A DNA stretch of 64,000 bases from Actinomycetales bacterium (GTDB taxonomy: Bacteria > Actinomycetota > Actinomycetes > Actinomycetales > Actinomycetaceae). Made by a program: the position numbers and the translations under genes. The stretch covers positions 1 to 64,000 of the forward strand of contig JAATFD010000005.1 in NCBI GenBank assembly GCA_015655375.1. The letters are read 5' to 3'. Positions 35,398-43,555 of the stretch are shown piece by piece (position 1 is the stretch's first letter; every line of letters begins with the position of its first letter). Under the pieces are notes generated by a model that was not told the DNA's origin, did no database searches, and worked only from the letters and a program-made list of their open reading frames with translations.

Positions 35398-35403
35398 GAG
35401 GGC

Positions 35404-36759
35404 ATGACCACCACTCATGCGACAGCAGCGCGCCCGCCGGACTCCTCGCCAGCCCCGACGCGCAACGACCGGCTCGACCGGCTCCCCTTCACCCGCGAAC
35501 ACACCAAACTGCTGGTTGCCTCGGGGATCGGCTGGGCGCTCGACGCCATGGATGTCGGTCTGATCTCCTACATCATGGCGGTGCTCGCCCGCCAATGGTC
35601 GCTGACCACGAGCCAGGTCTCCATCCTCGGCTCGATCGGGTTCGCCGGGATGGCGATCGGGGCCTCCGTGGGAGGACTCCTGGCCGACCGGATCGGGCGC
35701 CGATCCGTCTTCACGATCACCCTGCTGGTCTATGGGATCGCCAACGGGCTGATGGCGCTGTCCGCGGGACTGACGATGTTGCTCGTCCTGCGATTCCTCG
35801 TCGGCCTCGGCCTGGGGGCCGAACTTCCCGTCGCCTCGACACTCGTCAGCGAGTTCGCGCCCAAACGTCTGCGGGGCCGCATCGTCGTCATCCTCGAGGC
35901 GTTCTGGGCACTCGGCTGGATCGCCGCCGCCGTCATCGGCTACCTCGTCGTCCCCCGCGGCGTGAGCGGGTGGCGTTGGGCCTTGTTGATCGGAGCCCTG
36001 CCCACCGCCTACGCGATCGTCGCCCGCATCCATCTGCCGGAATCAGTCCGTTTCCTGGAGGCCAAGGGACGCGATCAAGAGGCCGAGCGCTCGGTCCGCG
36101 CCTTCGAGGCTCCCGCCGGGATCACTCCCGTCGAATCGGCCCCCGCCCGGGCTCTTCCCATCGTGCGGGCACGCGAACTCTTCGGGTCCGGACGCACGCA
36201 CACAACCGTCGCCCTGTGGCTGACCTGGTTCTTCGTGAATTTCTCCTACTATGGAGCCTTCGTCTGGATGCCGTCCTTGCTCGCCACCCGATTCACGCTG
36301 GTGCAGTCCTTCGGCTACACGTTGATCATCGCGCTGGCACAGATCCCCGGATACGCGCTCGCCGCCTGGCTCGTTGAGCGCAGCGGGCGTCGAAAGACCC
36401 TGGCGGCTTTCCTTCTCGTGTCCGCCTGCGCCGCGATCGGCTTCGGGCAGGCCCATACCGTTACCTGGGTCCTGGCCTTCGGAATGCTGCTCTCGTCCTC
36501 GAACCTGGGCGCGTGGGGCGTCCTTTACGCCGTCACGCCCGAGGTCTACCCGACCCGCCTGCGTGGAACGGGGGCCGGGGCAGCAGCAGGATTCGGACGC
36601 ATTGCCTCGATCATCGCTCCCTTGTGCGTTCCTCCGCTTCTCGCCGCCGCGGACGGAGCCCTCTGGCTGGTCTTCGCGGTGTTCGCGGTCGCGTTCGTCG
36701 CCGCCGCGAGCGCTGCGTTGGCGCTGCCGGAACGACGAGGCCTCGCCCTCGAGGACTAG
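35404..36759 (+). CDS. niaP: NiaP-type MFS niacin transporter
   Basis: A 451-residue major facilitator of the sugar-porter-like NiaP group, importing nicotinic acid or nicotinamide. It has 12 membrane segments, starting with LLVASGIGWALDAMDVGLIS (the typical D-x-MD segment). GGLLADRIGRRSVF follows as the loop 2-3 motif, then RFLVGLGLGAELPVASTLV and, in the C-terminal half, LWLTWFFVNFSYYGAFVWMP. The substrate is inferred from niaR next door and the shared operator. The N-terminal 25 residues are polar and not conserved. Confidence 0.8.
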   Translation: MTTTHATAARPPDSSPAPTRNDRLDRLPFTREHTKLLVASGIGWALDAMDVGLISYIMAVLARQWSLTTSQVSILGSIGFAGMAIGASVGGLLADRIGRRSVFTITLLVYGIANGLMALSAGLTMLLVLRFLVGLGLGAELPVASTLVSEFAPKRLRGRIVVILEAFWALGWIAAAVIGYLVVPRGVSGWRWALLIGALPTAYAIVARIHLPESVRFLEAKGRDQEAERSVRAFEAPAGITPVESAPARALPIVRARELFGSGRTHTTVALWLTWFFVNFSYYGAFVWMPSLLATRFTLVQSFGYTLIIALAQIPGYALAAWLVERSGRRKTLAAFLLVSACAAIGFGQAHTVTWVLAFGMLLSSSNLGAWGVLYAVTPEVYPTRLRGTGAGAAAGFGRIASIIAPLCVPPLLAAADGALWLVFAVFAVAFVAAASAALALPERRGLALED

Positions 36760-36889
36760 CGCCACGATGCGTTCGCTGCGTCTGAATGGAAGACCAGCAC
36801 CGAAGAACGCTGAGTGACCGCTCCGTGTGGGTGGAATCGCCTGCATCGTTTCGTTCGTCGCACACCGCGGCTGCACCAACATATAGGAG

Positions 36890-36924
36890 CCCCGGGACCT
36901 CGACCTTTCGGCCAGATCCCGGGG
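36890..36924. terminator. Hairpin between niaP and tRNA-Ser
   Basis: CCCCGGGA (36890-36897) pairs with TCCCGGGG (36917-36924) over a 19-base loop, in the 170 bases between the convergent niaP and tRNA-Ser genes. Confidence 0.45.
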
Positions 36925-36931
36925 TTCCCGG

Positions 36932-37021
36932 TGGCGGTAGCGCTGGGATTTGAACCCAGGGTGGCTGTGACACCACACAGCATTTCGAGTGCTGCACCTT
37001 CGGCCGCTCGGACACGCTACC
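36932..37021 (-). tRNA. tRNA-Ser (anticodon CGA)
   Basis: On the minus strand the acceptor GGTAGCG pairs with CGCTACC and the anticodon stem CAGCA/TGCTG encloses CTCGAAA. A long variable arm follows, as in type II tRNAs, and the T-arm is CTGGG-TTCAAAT-CCCAG. Discriminator G and CCA are encoded (36932-36935). The anticodon CGA reads UCG. Length is 90 bases. Confidence 0.97.
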
Positions 37022-37219
37022 TCGGCGTTCCACTTTACAGGATCACCTCCCCCGGATGCCACTCAACATGGGACCGCTGACGTCGCAAACACATGAATCC
37101 GGCCACATTCGAACGCAGGTGCGGCACTCTCAACGCGCATTCACAGGGCGCTCCGAGAATTCAGGCCGAACATGGTCATGAGCGTGCGGGGCATGGCCGC
37201 CTCCATGTCCCGCACGCCC

Positions 37220-38203
37220 TCATCGATTCACCCTTCTGGCCAACTCCTGGTACTGCCTGAGCTTGCGCCGAACATCGGCGATGTAGCTGATCAGCATGAC
37301 TTCCTCGACGCCGTGGTCCTCGACGAAAGAGCGGATGCGCTGGGCGACCTCGTCATAGGTGCCGACGATCATCGAATCGTCCTGGGCGAGATGGTCGACC
37401 AATTCGGCCCGTCGTCGGGTGTCGATGGCACTCGGGTCCCGAAACGTCACCTGGCGGCCGGACCGCAGCGAGGACCGGAACTCTGCAGCCGGCAACGCTT
37501 GTTCGATGGCCTCTTCGCGGGTCGGTGCGGCCGAGACCGAGAGCGCCGAGAGAGTCCGACCGCCGATCGGGTCTTTGGGCAGGTGCGCGCGATAGACGTC
37601 CATCACGGTGGGATCCTGGCTCCCGGTGAAAAACTGGGCGTAGGCGTAATTGAGGTCGTGCTCGCCCGCCCACGCGGCAGATTGCCCTGACGATCCGAGG
37701 AGCCAGACCTCCGGCAGTTCCCCGGCCGGAGGCGTCACAGAAAGACGGGAGTATGGATGCTCCTCGGGAACCGTGTTCCGAAGCAGCTCGACCGTGGAGA
37801 CGATCAGGGCGTTGATCGAATCGGGGCCGATGACGTGCCCCTGGTTGAGGGCATGCGCGGCGAGCACCGCTCCCCCGGGGGCTCGTCCGAGCCCCATGTC
37901 GACTCGACCCGGGTGCAACGCCGCCAGGGTCGAGAAGCGCTCAGCCAGCTGAAGGCTCCCGTAATGCATCGCCATCACGCCACCGGACCCCACATGGATC
38001 GAGCGCGTGGCATCGAGGACGTGCATCATCATCAGGTCCGGCGCAGAGGAAAGGAACGAGGGCGTGTCATGATGCTCCGCGAACCAGAAGCGGTGGAAGC
38101 CTCCCTCCTCCAGGCCCTGCGCCAGGGTCACCGTGTCCTCCAGCGTTTCCCGGACGGGGTGCCCGTCGAAGAGCGGAACCTGCTCGAGGACGCTGAGTAA
38201 CAT
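37220..38203 (-). CDS. LLM-class flavin-dependent oxidoreductase
   Basis: A 327-residue luciferase-like monooxygenase of the single-subunit group. Marks are GFHRFWFAEHHDTPSFLSSAPDLMM, VGSGGVMAMHYGSLQLAERF, GRVDMGLGRAPGG and VWLLGSSGQSAAWA. The YDEVAQRIRSFVEDHGVEEVML end fits the group with coenzyme F420 or FMN dependence (TIGR03558-like). No reductase partner is adjacent. The ATG at 38203 has GAAAGGCCC upstream. Substrate unknown. Confidence 0.9.
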   Translation of the reverse strand: MLLSVLEQVPLFDGHPVRETLEDTVTLAQGLEEGGFHRFWFAEHHDTPSFLSSAPDLMMMHVLDATRSIHVGSGGVMAMHYGSLQLAERFSTLAALHPGRVDMGLGRAPGGAVLAAHALNQGHVIGPDSINALIVSTVELLRNTVPEEHPYSRLSVTPPAGELPEVWLLGSSGQSAAWAGEHDLNYAYAQFFTGSQDPTVMDVYRAHLPKDPIGGRTLSALSVSAAPTREEAIEQALPAAEFRSSLRSGRQVTFRDPSAIDTRRRAELVDHLAQDDSMIVGTYDEVAQRIRSFVEDHGVEEVMLISYIADVRRKLRQYQELARRVNR

Positions 38204-38542
38204 GTCGGGCCTTTCGGAGCGGAGATGGAGGAACCAATGATCTCAACGCCCGCAGGTCGAGGGCCATTCCCCGATGTGGACGGACGTCGGGCGGCCGAGC
38301 CTCGTCCCATTCTTGACCGACCGCCGACGTCCTTCCCTGGACGATACGGAACCGCAGTCCGCCGGACCATGCCCATGCCGACCAGTGAGCCTTCGTGACC
38401 CGAGGTCGGACTCTCTCCCTAAACTGAACGGGTCGGACGGGGACCACCGGTCCGCGCAGCGCCTGGCGAGGCGCCCTGCGAGCGTGAGACACCCGCGCAC
38501 CCCGGCATCATTCTCACCGGTTTGACCCCGAAAGGCACCCAC
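38204..38542. other. 339-base stretch with no recognisable gene
   Basis: Upstream of the flavin oxidoreductase (minus) and before the ACT fragment (plus). It presumably holds the oxidoreductase promoter; no named motif is seen. Confidence 0.4.
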
Positions 38543-38804
38543 GTGGTCACGCACCCCAGCCTCGCGGATCGTGCGGCTCCGGGTCCGTCTCAATGACAGC
38601 CCAGGACCCCTGGCGCGGCTGACCGGCCTCGTGGCTGGTTCCGGCGCGAATGCCGTCGACGTCGTCCACACCCGCAATACGTTGAACACCCACATCGGCG
38701 AGGCCGAGCTGCAACTCCTCATCGAGACGAAGGGGGCCACCCACCTGACTCAGGTGCTCGCTCAACTGTCCGACGAGAGATTCGCTCCGCAGGTGCTGTC
38801 CTGA
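38543..38804 (+). pseudogene. ACT-domain remnant of a threonine ammonia-lyase
   Basis: From about 38571 the frame encodes 77 residues (VRLRVRLNDSPGPLARLTGL, SGANAVDVVHTR, VGEAEL-like HIGEAELQLLIET) that match the regulatory ACT domain at the end of threonine ammonia-lyase. The PLP-binding catalytic domain is absent. A good ribosome-binding site (GAAAGG) precedes a GTG at 38543, but that frame stops after 17 codons; a one-base shift would join it to the ACT frame. It is either a broken gene or a free-standing ACT protein starting at the GTG at 38571. Confidence 0.55.
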
Positions 38805-38849
38805 GGGATGCTGACGGAACCGGAGTTCCGGACCGCCCGATCGACCGGG

Positions 38850-39269
38850 CGATGGTCGAAGCCGTAGCCGAAGTGACGGTGCCCCACGAGGGCGAGGAGA
38901 TTCTCGTTCTGGAACTCGACAGTGAGGGCGACCTCGTCCGCGTCACGGTCGCCGCTCCTGGCCCCCTCGGCACGGCCGATCGTGGCCCGTCCGTGGACGA
39001 ATCCGCCGACCGTTCGCCGTTCGACCCCGGTGATCGTGCCCGTGAAGACGACCTCTCCCCGGAGTTCCTCTGCGATCCGCCCCCGGCATGAAGCGATGTT
39101 CGGAACGGGCCTGGTGTCCCGACAGTGGATACATCGCGTAACTTGCCGTGCATCCCATCGAGACCGCGACCGATCGGGCGATGCGTTCCGCCCACTCATT
39201 GTCGAGCGAGTCGAGGAGCAGCGTGTTGCCCTTCTCGTCCGCCTGCTGGGAGTGCAGCTGGACGATCAC
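38850..39269 (-). pseudogene. Frameshifted remnant of a DUF917-family protein
   Basis: Two overlapping minus-strand frames give successive parts of one family. The first is LLLDSLDNEWAERIARSVAV and SMGCTASYAMYPLSGHQ (39269 to about 39110). The second is GEVVFTGTITGVERRTVGGF, VHGRATI and LTVEFQNENLLAL (about 39110 to 38870). The order matches the C-terminal half of DUF917 (hydantoin desulfurase-related) proteins. The frame changes near 39110, both ends are missing and the C terminus breaks off after ENLLAL. Confidence 0.65.
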
Positions 39270-39509
39270 GCCACGCAGACAGCCTTGTCGGTGGCGTTGT
39301 ACCTGGATCAGGGCAGTCGCAACGGCCCTACATCCTTAATGACGCTCAGAACGACTTGAATAGCTGCTGTTCACGCAGGTCACAGCCGATTTTCGCGAAA
39401 GGAACACCCCTCCGCGCCTCGCCAATACGCCGCTACTATGGAGAGCATCGCGTCTTTCTCACCGAGGCGGACCCGACGAATCCCGTCCTCGATGGGCGGA
39501 GAGAAGAGG

Positions 39510-40283
39510 ATGTCCGTGGCGGAATCAGTCCCCCTTCACACGAGGATTCTCGAGGACATCGGCTCACGGATCGTCCACGGCGAGTACTCAACAGGCGACG
39601 TCTTCCGCACCGAAGACCTCACCGGGGAATACGGAGCCTCTCGCACGGTCGTGCTCCATGCGGTCCGTGGTCTCGAGCTGATGGGACTCATCACGACCAA
39701 GCGCCGGGTCGGAATCACCGTGCGCGACGAGACCAAGTGGATGGTCTACGACCCCCGCATCGTCCGCTGGCGTCTGTCGGGTCCTCAGCAGGTCGAGCAA
39801 TTGACCAATTTCATCGAGCTGCGTCTGTGCTTCGAGCCCTACGCGGCTCGACTGTGCTCCCAGCGAGCCTCACGAGAGACCGCTCTCGAGCTCGTCCGCC
39901 TCGCCGACGAACTCCACGATGCGGCCTGGCCACTGGACCATCCGAACTATCCGATCATCAACCGCGTCGACGCCGACTTCCATGGCTGCATTCTTGAGTC
40001 GACCGACAACTACATGATGGCAGCCCTGTCGCCGACCACCCGCGCCGTGATCGAGGGACGCATGCAGTACACCACCCTCCCCGAGCGCGCCGATGAGGGG
40101 GCCGTGGAAGCCCACGGGTTGCTCGCCCAAGCGATCCTGGAGCGCGACGGCGACCGGGCGGAGGAACTCATGCGCGGCCTCATCGAGGAGATCCCCCGCG
40201 AGCTTGGGATCAATTCCTCGCACATGCGCTCCTCGCACCCGGCCGTCTTCACCGGTCCCGAGGCGACTCAGCCCTCCCGGTAG
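39510..40283 (+). CDS. GntR-family regulator, FCD (FadR-type) subfamily
   Basis: A 257-residue regulator. The N-terminal winged helix is VPLHTRILEDIGSRIVHGEYSTGDVFRTEDLTGEYGASRTVVLHAVRGLELMGLI. The helical FCD ligand domain spans about 100-245, with metal-binding positions in FIELRLCFEPYAAR and NRVDADFHGCILE. Such regulators bind carboxylic acids. It converges on the 13-gene minus-strand cluster, overlapping the fixX end by 16 bases, so it probably controls that cluster or neighbouring catabolism. The ATG at 39510 has GAGAAGAGG upstream. Confidence 0.9.
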   Translation: MSVAESVPLHTRILEDIGSRIVHGEYSTGDVFRTEDLTGEYGASRTVVLHAVRGLELMGLITTKRRVGITVRDETKWMVYDPRIVRWRLSGPQQVEQLTNFIELRLCFEPYAARLCSQRASRETALELVRLADELHDAAWPLDHPNYPIINRVDADFHGCILESTDNYMMAALSPTTRAVIEGRMQYTTLPERADEGAVEAHGLLAQAILERDGDRAEELMRGLIEEIPRELGINSSHMRSSHPAVFTGPEATQPSR

Positions 40284-40573
40284 GAGACCCCGAATCCCCC
40301 ACGCGGATAGTGCCACGTGAGGGCCCCCGGAGCCGCGACCGCGAGGCACGTCCCGCATTCGAGACAGGCCGCATACTCCACGGAGATCGTCCCGTCCGCT
40401 TCCTCCGAATAGACGTGGGCCGGGCACACCCGCACCAGCAGTCTGCCGGTTCCGGTCGCCCGGGCAATCTCCTGATCGATCTCGATGTGTGGCAGTTCCT
40501 CGTCGAGCTCGAAGTGATTGCCCGCCAGTCGCTCGGGAACGCTGCCGATCTCGAATTCTGTGGTCTTGTCCAT
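40268..40573 (-). CDS. fixX: FixX-like ferredoxin
   Basis: A 101-residue ferredoxin-like protein completing the FixABCX set. The Fe-S cysteines lie in RVCPAHVYSEE and YAACLECGTCLAVAAPGA, as in FixX (CPAGxY ... CLECGTC). FixX passes electrons between the FixC flavoprotein and the partner oxidoreductase. Its ATG overlaps the fixC stop by one base. It is the last gene of the cluster and overlaps the convergent GntR gene tail to tail. Confidence 0.92.
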   Translation of the reverse strand: MDKTTEFEIGSVPERLAGNHFELDEELPHIEIDQEIARATGTGRLLVRVCPAHVYSEEADGTISVEYAACLECGTCLAVAAPGALTWHYPRGGFGVSYREG

Positions 40574-41877
40574 CACAGGGACCTCACTCCCGCCCATCCA
40601 TCCTTGAGAAGCTGCCCGATTCTGAGCGGCGAGCGTCGCACCGTCTGCCAGGCCAACGGAAGCAGATGTCGCCGCGGTGACAGGTCGTGGTCGTAGATCC
40701 CATACAGGACGTCGGCCGCCAGTCGCCCGTAGTCCTTGTAGAGCCGGGGGCTCTCGAGGAACGCCGGTGCGGAGGCATAGGTCGCCATGTCTGCCCCGAC
40801 GAAGCTCTCATCGAGACGGGTCAGATAGGAGGACAACAGCTCCTGCGAATAGTCCCCGACCTCGTGGGCGTCGCACACGGTGCGGGCTGCGGCCAGGGCG
40901 GAGCCCGCTGCCAGGTCCATGCCGCGGACCGTGAACCCGGTGTTGAGCGTGAACCCGGCGGCGTCCCCGATCACGAGCAGACCGGGCCGGACGAGGTCGT
41001 GGTTCATCGCCCGCCCACCCTCGGCGACCAGGTGGCACCCGTACTCCAGCAGCGTCCCTCCGGCGAGATACCCACGGATCGCGGGATGTGCGAGGAAATG
41101 GTCGTGGATGTCCGAGGACGACTTACCGCTGCGGGCCAGGTCGTCCAGACGCAGAACGACACCGATGGAGACGGATTCCTTGTTGGTGTACAGGAATCCT
41201 CCACCGGCCACACCCTGAGTGCAGTCCCCGACCAGGGCATAGGCCGCGCCCTCTCCACCGGTGAGGTGGAAACGGTCCTCGATCGTCCCGGCGGAAAGCC
41301 CGATCACAGACTTCACGCCGACGGCGAGGTTCTGGGTCGGTTCCTTCGCTCGGAAGCCAGCCTCACGGGACAGGAAGGAGTTCACCCCGTCCGCCGCAAT
41401 GACGACGCGCGCACGCAACTCCTCCTCGCCCGCGCGCACGCCGACGACACGGCCGCCCTCGGTCAGGAGTGAATCCACCTTCACCCCGGGCATCACCATG
41501 ACGCCGGCCTCCTCGCACCGCTCCGACAGCCAGGCATCCAGCGGCGCGCGCAACACCGTCACGGCGTTGGCGGGCTCGGCGAGCCGCTCGTCCCAGTAGT
41601 CGACGTTCACGGCGGACGACTCGTTGAGGAAGCTCACACAATTCCGTGTGATGACGCGTTCGACGGGAGCCTCGCGGACGAATCCGGGGAAGGCCTCCTC
41701 CATGACGCGGCTGTAGAAGACGCCACCGGACAAGTTCTTGGACCCCGGGGTGGATCCCCGTTCGATCTGGACGACCTCGAGTCCCTTGCTCGCCAGCTCG
41801 TGAGCACATACGGAACCCGCGACCCCGGCTCCCACAACGATCGCGTCGAAGATCTCTTCGTCCTCGTCCATGCTCAC
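40573..41877 (-). CDS. fixC: FixC-like electron-transfer flavoprotein:quinone oxidoreductase family protein
   Basis: A 434-residue FAD protein. The dinucleotide motif VVGAGVAGSVCAHELASKG is near residue 14, LLVIGDAAGFTLN and TGFTVRGMDLAAGSA near 310-330. KNLSGGVFY is the usual FixC stretch. In carnitine metabolism and nitrogen fixation FixC works with FixAB and FixX to deliver electrons to an acyl-CoA reductase or ferredoxin. It starts with GTG at 41877 in a GTGA overlap with fixB; an ATG two codons later is also possible. Confidence 0.92.
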   Translation of the reverse strand: MSMDEDEEIFDAIVVGAGVAGSVCAHELASKGLEVVQIERGSTPGSKNLSGGVFYSRVMEEAFPGFVREAPVERVITRNCVSFLNESSAVNVDYWDERLAEPANAVTVLRAPLDAWLSERCEEAGVMVMPGVKVDSLLTEGGRVVGVRAGEEELRARVVIAADGVNSFLSREAGFRAKEPTQNLAVGVKSVIGLSAGTIEDRFHLTGGEGAAYALVGDCTQGVAGGGFLYTNKESVSIGVVLRLDDLARSGKSSSDIHDHFLAHPAIRGYLAGGTLLEYGCHLVAEGGRAMNHDLVRPGLLVIGDAAGFTLNTGFTVRGMDLAAGSALAAARTVCDAHEVGDYSQELLSSYLTRLDESFVGADMATYASAPAFLESPRLYKDYGRLAADVLYGIYDHDLSPRRHLLPLAWQTVRRSPLRIGQLLKDGWAGVRSL

Positions 41878-42749
41878 GCCGTCTTCACACGCTCGGTCAA
41901 GCGGGGCAGCACGTCATACAAGTCGCCGACGATGCCGAAATCGCACTCCGAGAAGATCGGAGCATTCGGATCGGAGTTGATCGCGACGATCAGCTCAGCA
42001 CCGCGCACACCAGCCATGTGCTGGAGTTCTCCCGAGATCCCGACGGCGAGATAGAGCTCCGGAGAGACCTTCTGTCCGGAGATCCCCAGGTAGCGATCCC
42101 TCGGCAGCCAGTTCTGTCCCTCGGCCAACGGACGGGAGCATGCCAGCGCCCCACCGAGAGCGCCGGCAAGCTTCTCCGCCAGGGCGAGGTCGGCCTTGTC
42201 CGCGAAGCCTCGGCCCGCACCGACGATCCTGCGGGCTCCCGCGAGGTCGACGACGTGCGTGTCACTCGGCTCAACACCCACGATCCTGGCGTCGTATCCC
42301 TTTCCGGAAATGGTCTCCACCGAAGCGTCGCCCTCTGGGCCCGGTGTGGCCCCCTCGACGACGAGCACAGCGTTGCCCTCCAGACGGACGGTCTCCGTCG
42401 CAATGCCGCCGAATCGGGAGACCTCGACCGTGTCGCCCTCGACGGACGTCACTCCATGGAGGATCGGGGCCCACAGCGAAGCCGCGAGCGCGCCGGCCAG
42501 GACGCGCCCGACCGGAGTGTCCTCGACGATCACCAGATCCTGGGGACCCGGATCCACCGCACCGACGACCACCGGTGCCAACGACTCAAGGGGCGCCTGT
42601 TCAGCTCCACCGACGGACAACACCCGAAAAAGTCCCGACTGGTGGTCCCCGGGCCATCCAACGGCCACGAGCGTTGTCGGAAGGTCTCCGGCCAGTGCCG
42701 TGAGTTCGGCGATACGGGTGTCAGTGGCGACGATCCATGCTTGCTTCAT
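41874..42749 (-). CDS. fixB: Electron transfer flavoprotein alpha subunit (FixB)
   Basis: A 291-residue EtfA/FixB protein. The FAD-binding C-terminal domain is intact (RRIVGAGRGFADKADLALAE, SRPLAEGQNWLPRDRYLGISG, LYLAVGISGELQHMAGVRGAELIVAINSDPNAPIF). The Arg in SRPL and the Ser/Thr of the SGELQH stretch contact FAD. The ATG at 42749 has AAAGGAGAG upstream; an earlier GTG at 42779 is unlikely. It follows fixA after 41 bases. Confidence 0.95.
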   Translation of the reverse strand: MKQAWIVATDTRIAELTALAGDLPTTLVAVGWPGDHQSGLFRVLSVGGAEQAPLESLAPVVVGAVDPGPQDLVIVEDTPVGRVLAGALAASLWAPILHGVTSVEGDTVEVSRFGGIATETVRLEGNAVLVVEGATPGPEGDASVETISGKGYDARIVGVEPSDTHVVDLAGARRIVGAGRGFADKADLALAEKLAGALGGALACSRPLAEGQNWLPRDRYLGISGQKVSPELYLAVGISGELQHMAGVRGAELIVAINSDPNAPIFSECDFGIVGDLYDVLPRLTERVKTA

Positions 42750-42790
42750 TGATGACTCTCCTTTGTGTCCCTCACTCATGTCCGTGTCGC

Positions 42791-43555
42791 TCAGAGCGCG
42801 CCGCGCTCATGCAGGGCCGCCACCAACCGGTCGACGGAGTCGTCCCCGTCGAAGATCTCCGACTGGCGCGTCGCGGCCTGCGGCCGACTGGTCCCGATGA
42901 CTGTCGCTCGAGACGCTCCTCCCTCCTCGGGAGCGAGGTCGACCTCTTCGAGCGGCTTCTTCCCGGCGGAGAGGATGTCCCTCATTCCGGGGACACGCGG
43001 GAGAGCCGCGTCGGTCGTCAGCGCGACAACCGCAGGACCGGCGACCTCGATTGTGCGAGTTCCTTCCGGCGCCGACTGACGCAGACGCAGACCCGTCTCG
43101 GTCTTCTCGACGGACTCGATGTCCTCGAAGCAGGGCCAGCCAAGGACCCCAGCGATCAGAGCAGGCATCAGGGCGGCGCCCTCGTCGACGGACGCCTCAC
43201 CGGTCAGGACGATGTCCACGTCCTCAACACCGGAGACCAGGCCTGCCAGAACACGGGCCGTCTCGGTCGCGTTCCACCCGCTGGCCTCGTCGCGTGCCAC
43301 GACCCGGAGGCGGTCCGGCCCACGCGATGCCACGGCCTTCTTGGCCAACGATGCCTTGACGGCGGACGTGCCGACGCTGACACCGACGAGGTCGGTGCCG
43401 ACGGCGTCCGCGAATTGCCGACCGACTTCCAGGGCGACCGTGTCGTAGTCGCTGAGAGCGGCCGTGGCACGGCTCCAGTCGACGGTACCGTCGGCCTCCA
43501 CCGACGCATCCTGTGGATTGGATGTCCACTTGTAGGCGACGACGCAACTCATCAT
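42791..43555 (-). CDS. fixA: Electron transfer flavoprotein beta subunit (FixA)
   Basis: A 254-residue EtfB/FixA protein; family segments include ALSDYDTVALEVGRQFA, DIVLTGEASVDEGAALMPALIAGVLGWP and the GPAVVALTTDAALPRVPGMRDILSA end. Together with FixB it forms the heterodimer that shuttles electrons to and from the CaiA-like dehydrogenase. The ATG at 43555 overlaps the MFS stop and has AGGAAGG upstream. The bifurcating (second FAD) or AMP-binding version cannot be decided from this view. Confidence 0.95.
   Translation of the reverse strand: MMSCVVAYKWTSNPQDASVEADGTVDWSRATAALSDYDTVALEVGRQFADAVGTDLVGVSVGTSAVKASLAKKAVASRGPDRLRVVARDEASGWNATETARVLAGLVSGVEDVDIVLTGEASVDEGAALMPALIAGVLGWPCFEDIESVEKTETGLRLRQSAPEGTRTIEVAGPAVVALTTDAALPRVPGMRDILSAGKKPLEEVDLAPEEGGASRATVIGTSRPQAATRQSEIFDGDDSVDRLVAALHERGAL

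Noticed and set aside
38852-39091. Plus-strand small acidic protein
   Set aside because: It lies opposite the DUF917 remnant, whose minus-strand frames give ordered family similarity; the plus-strand frame has none.
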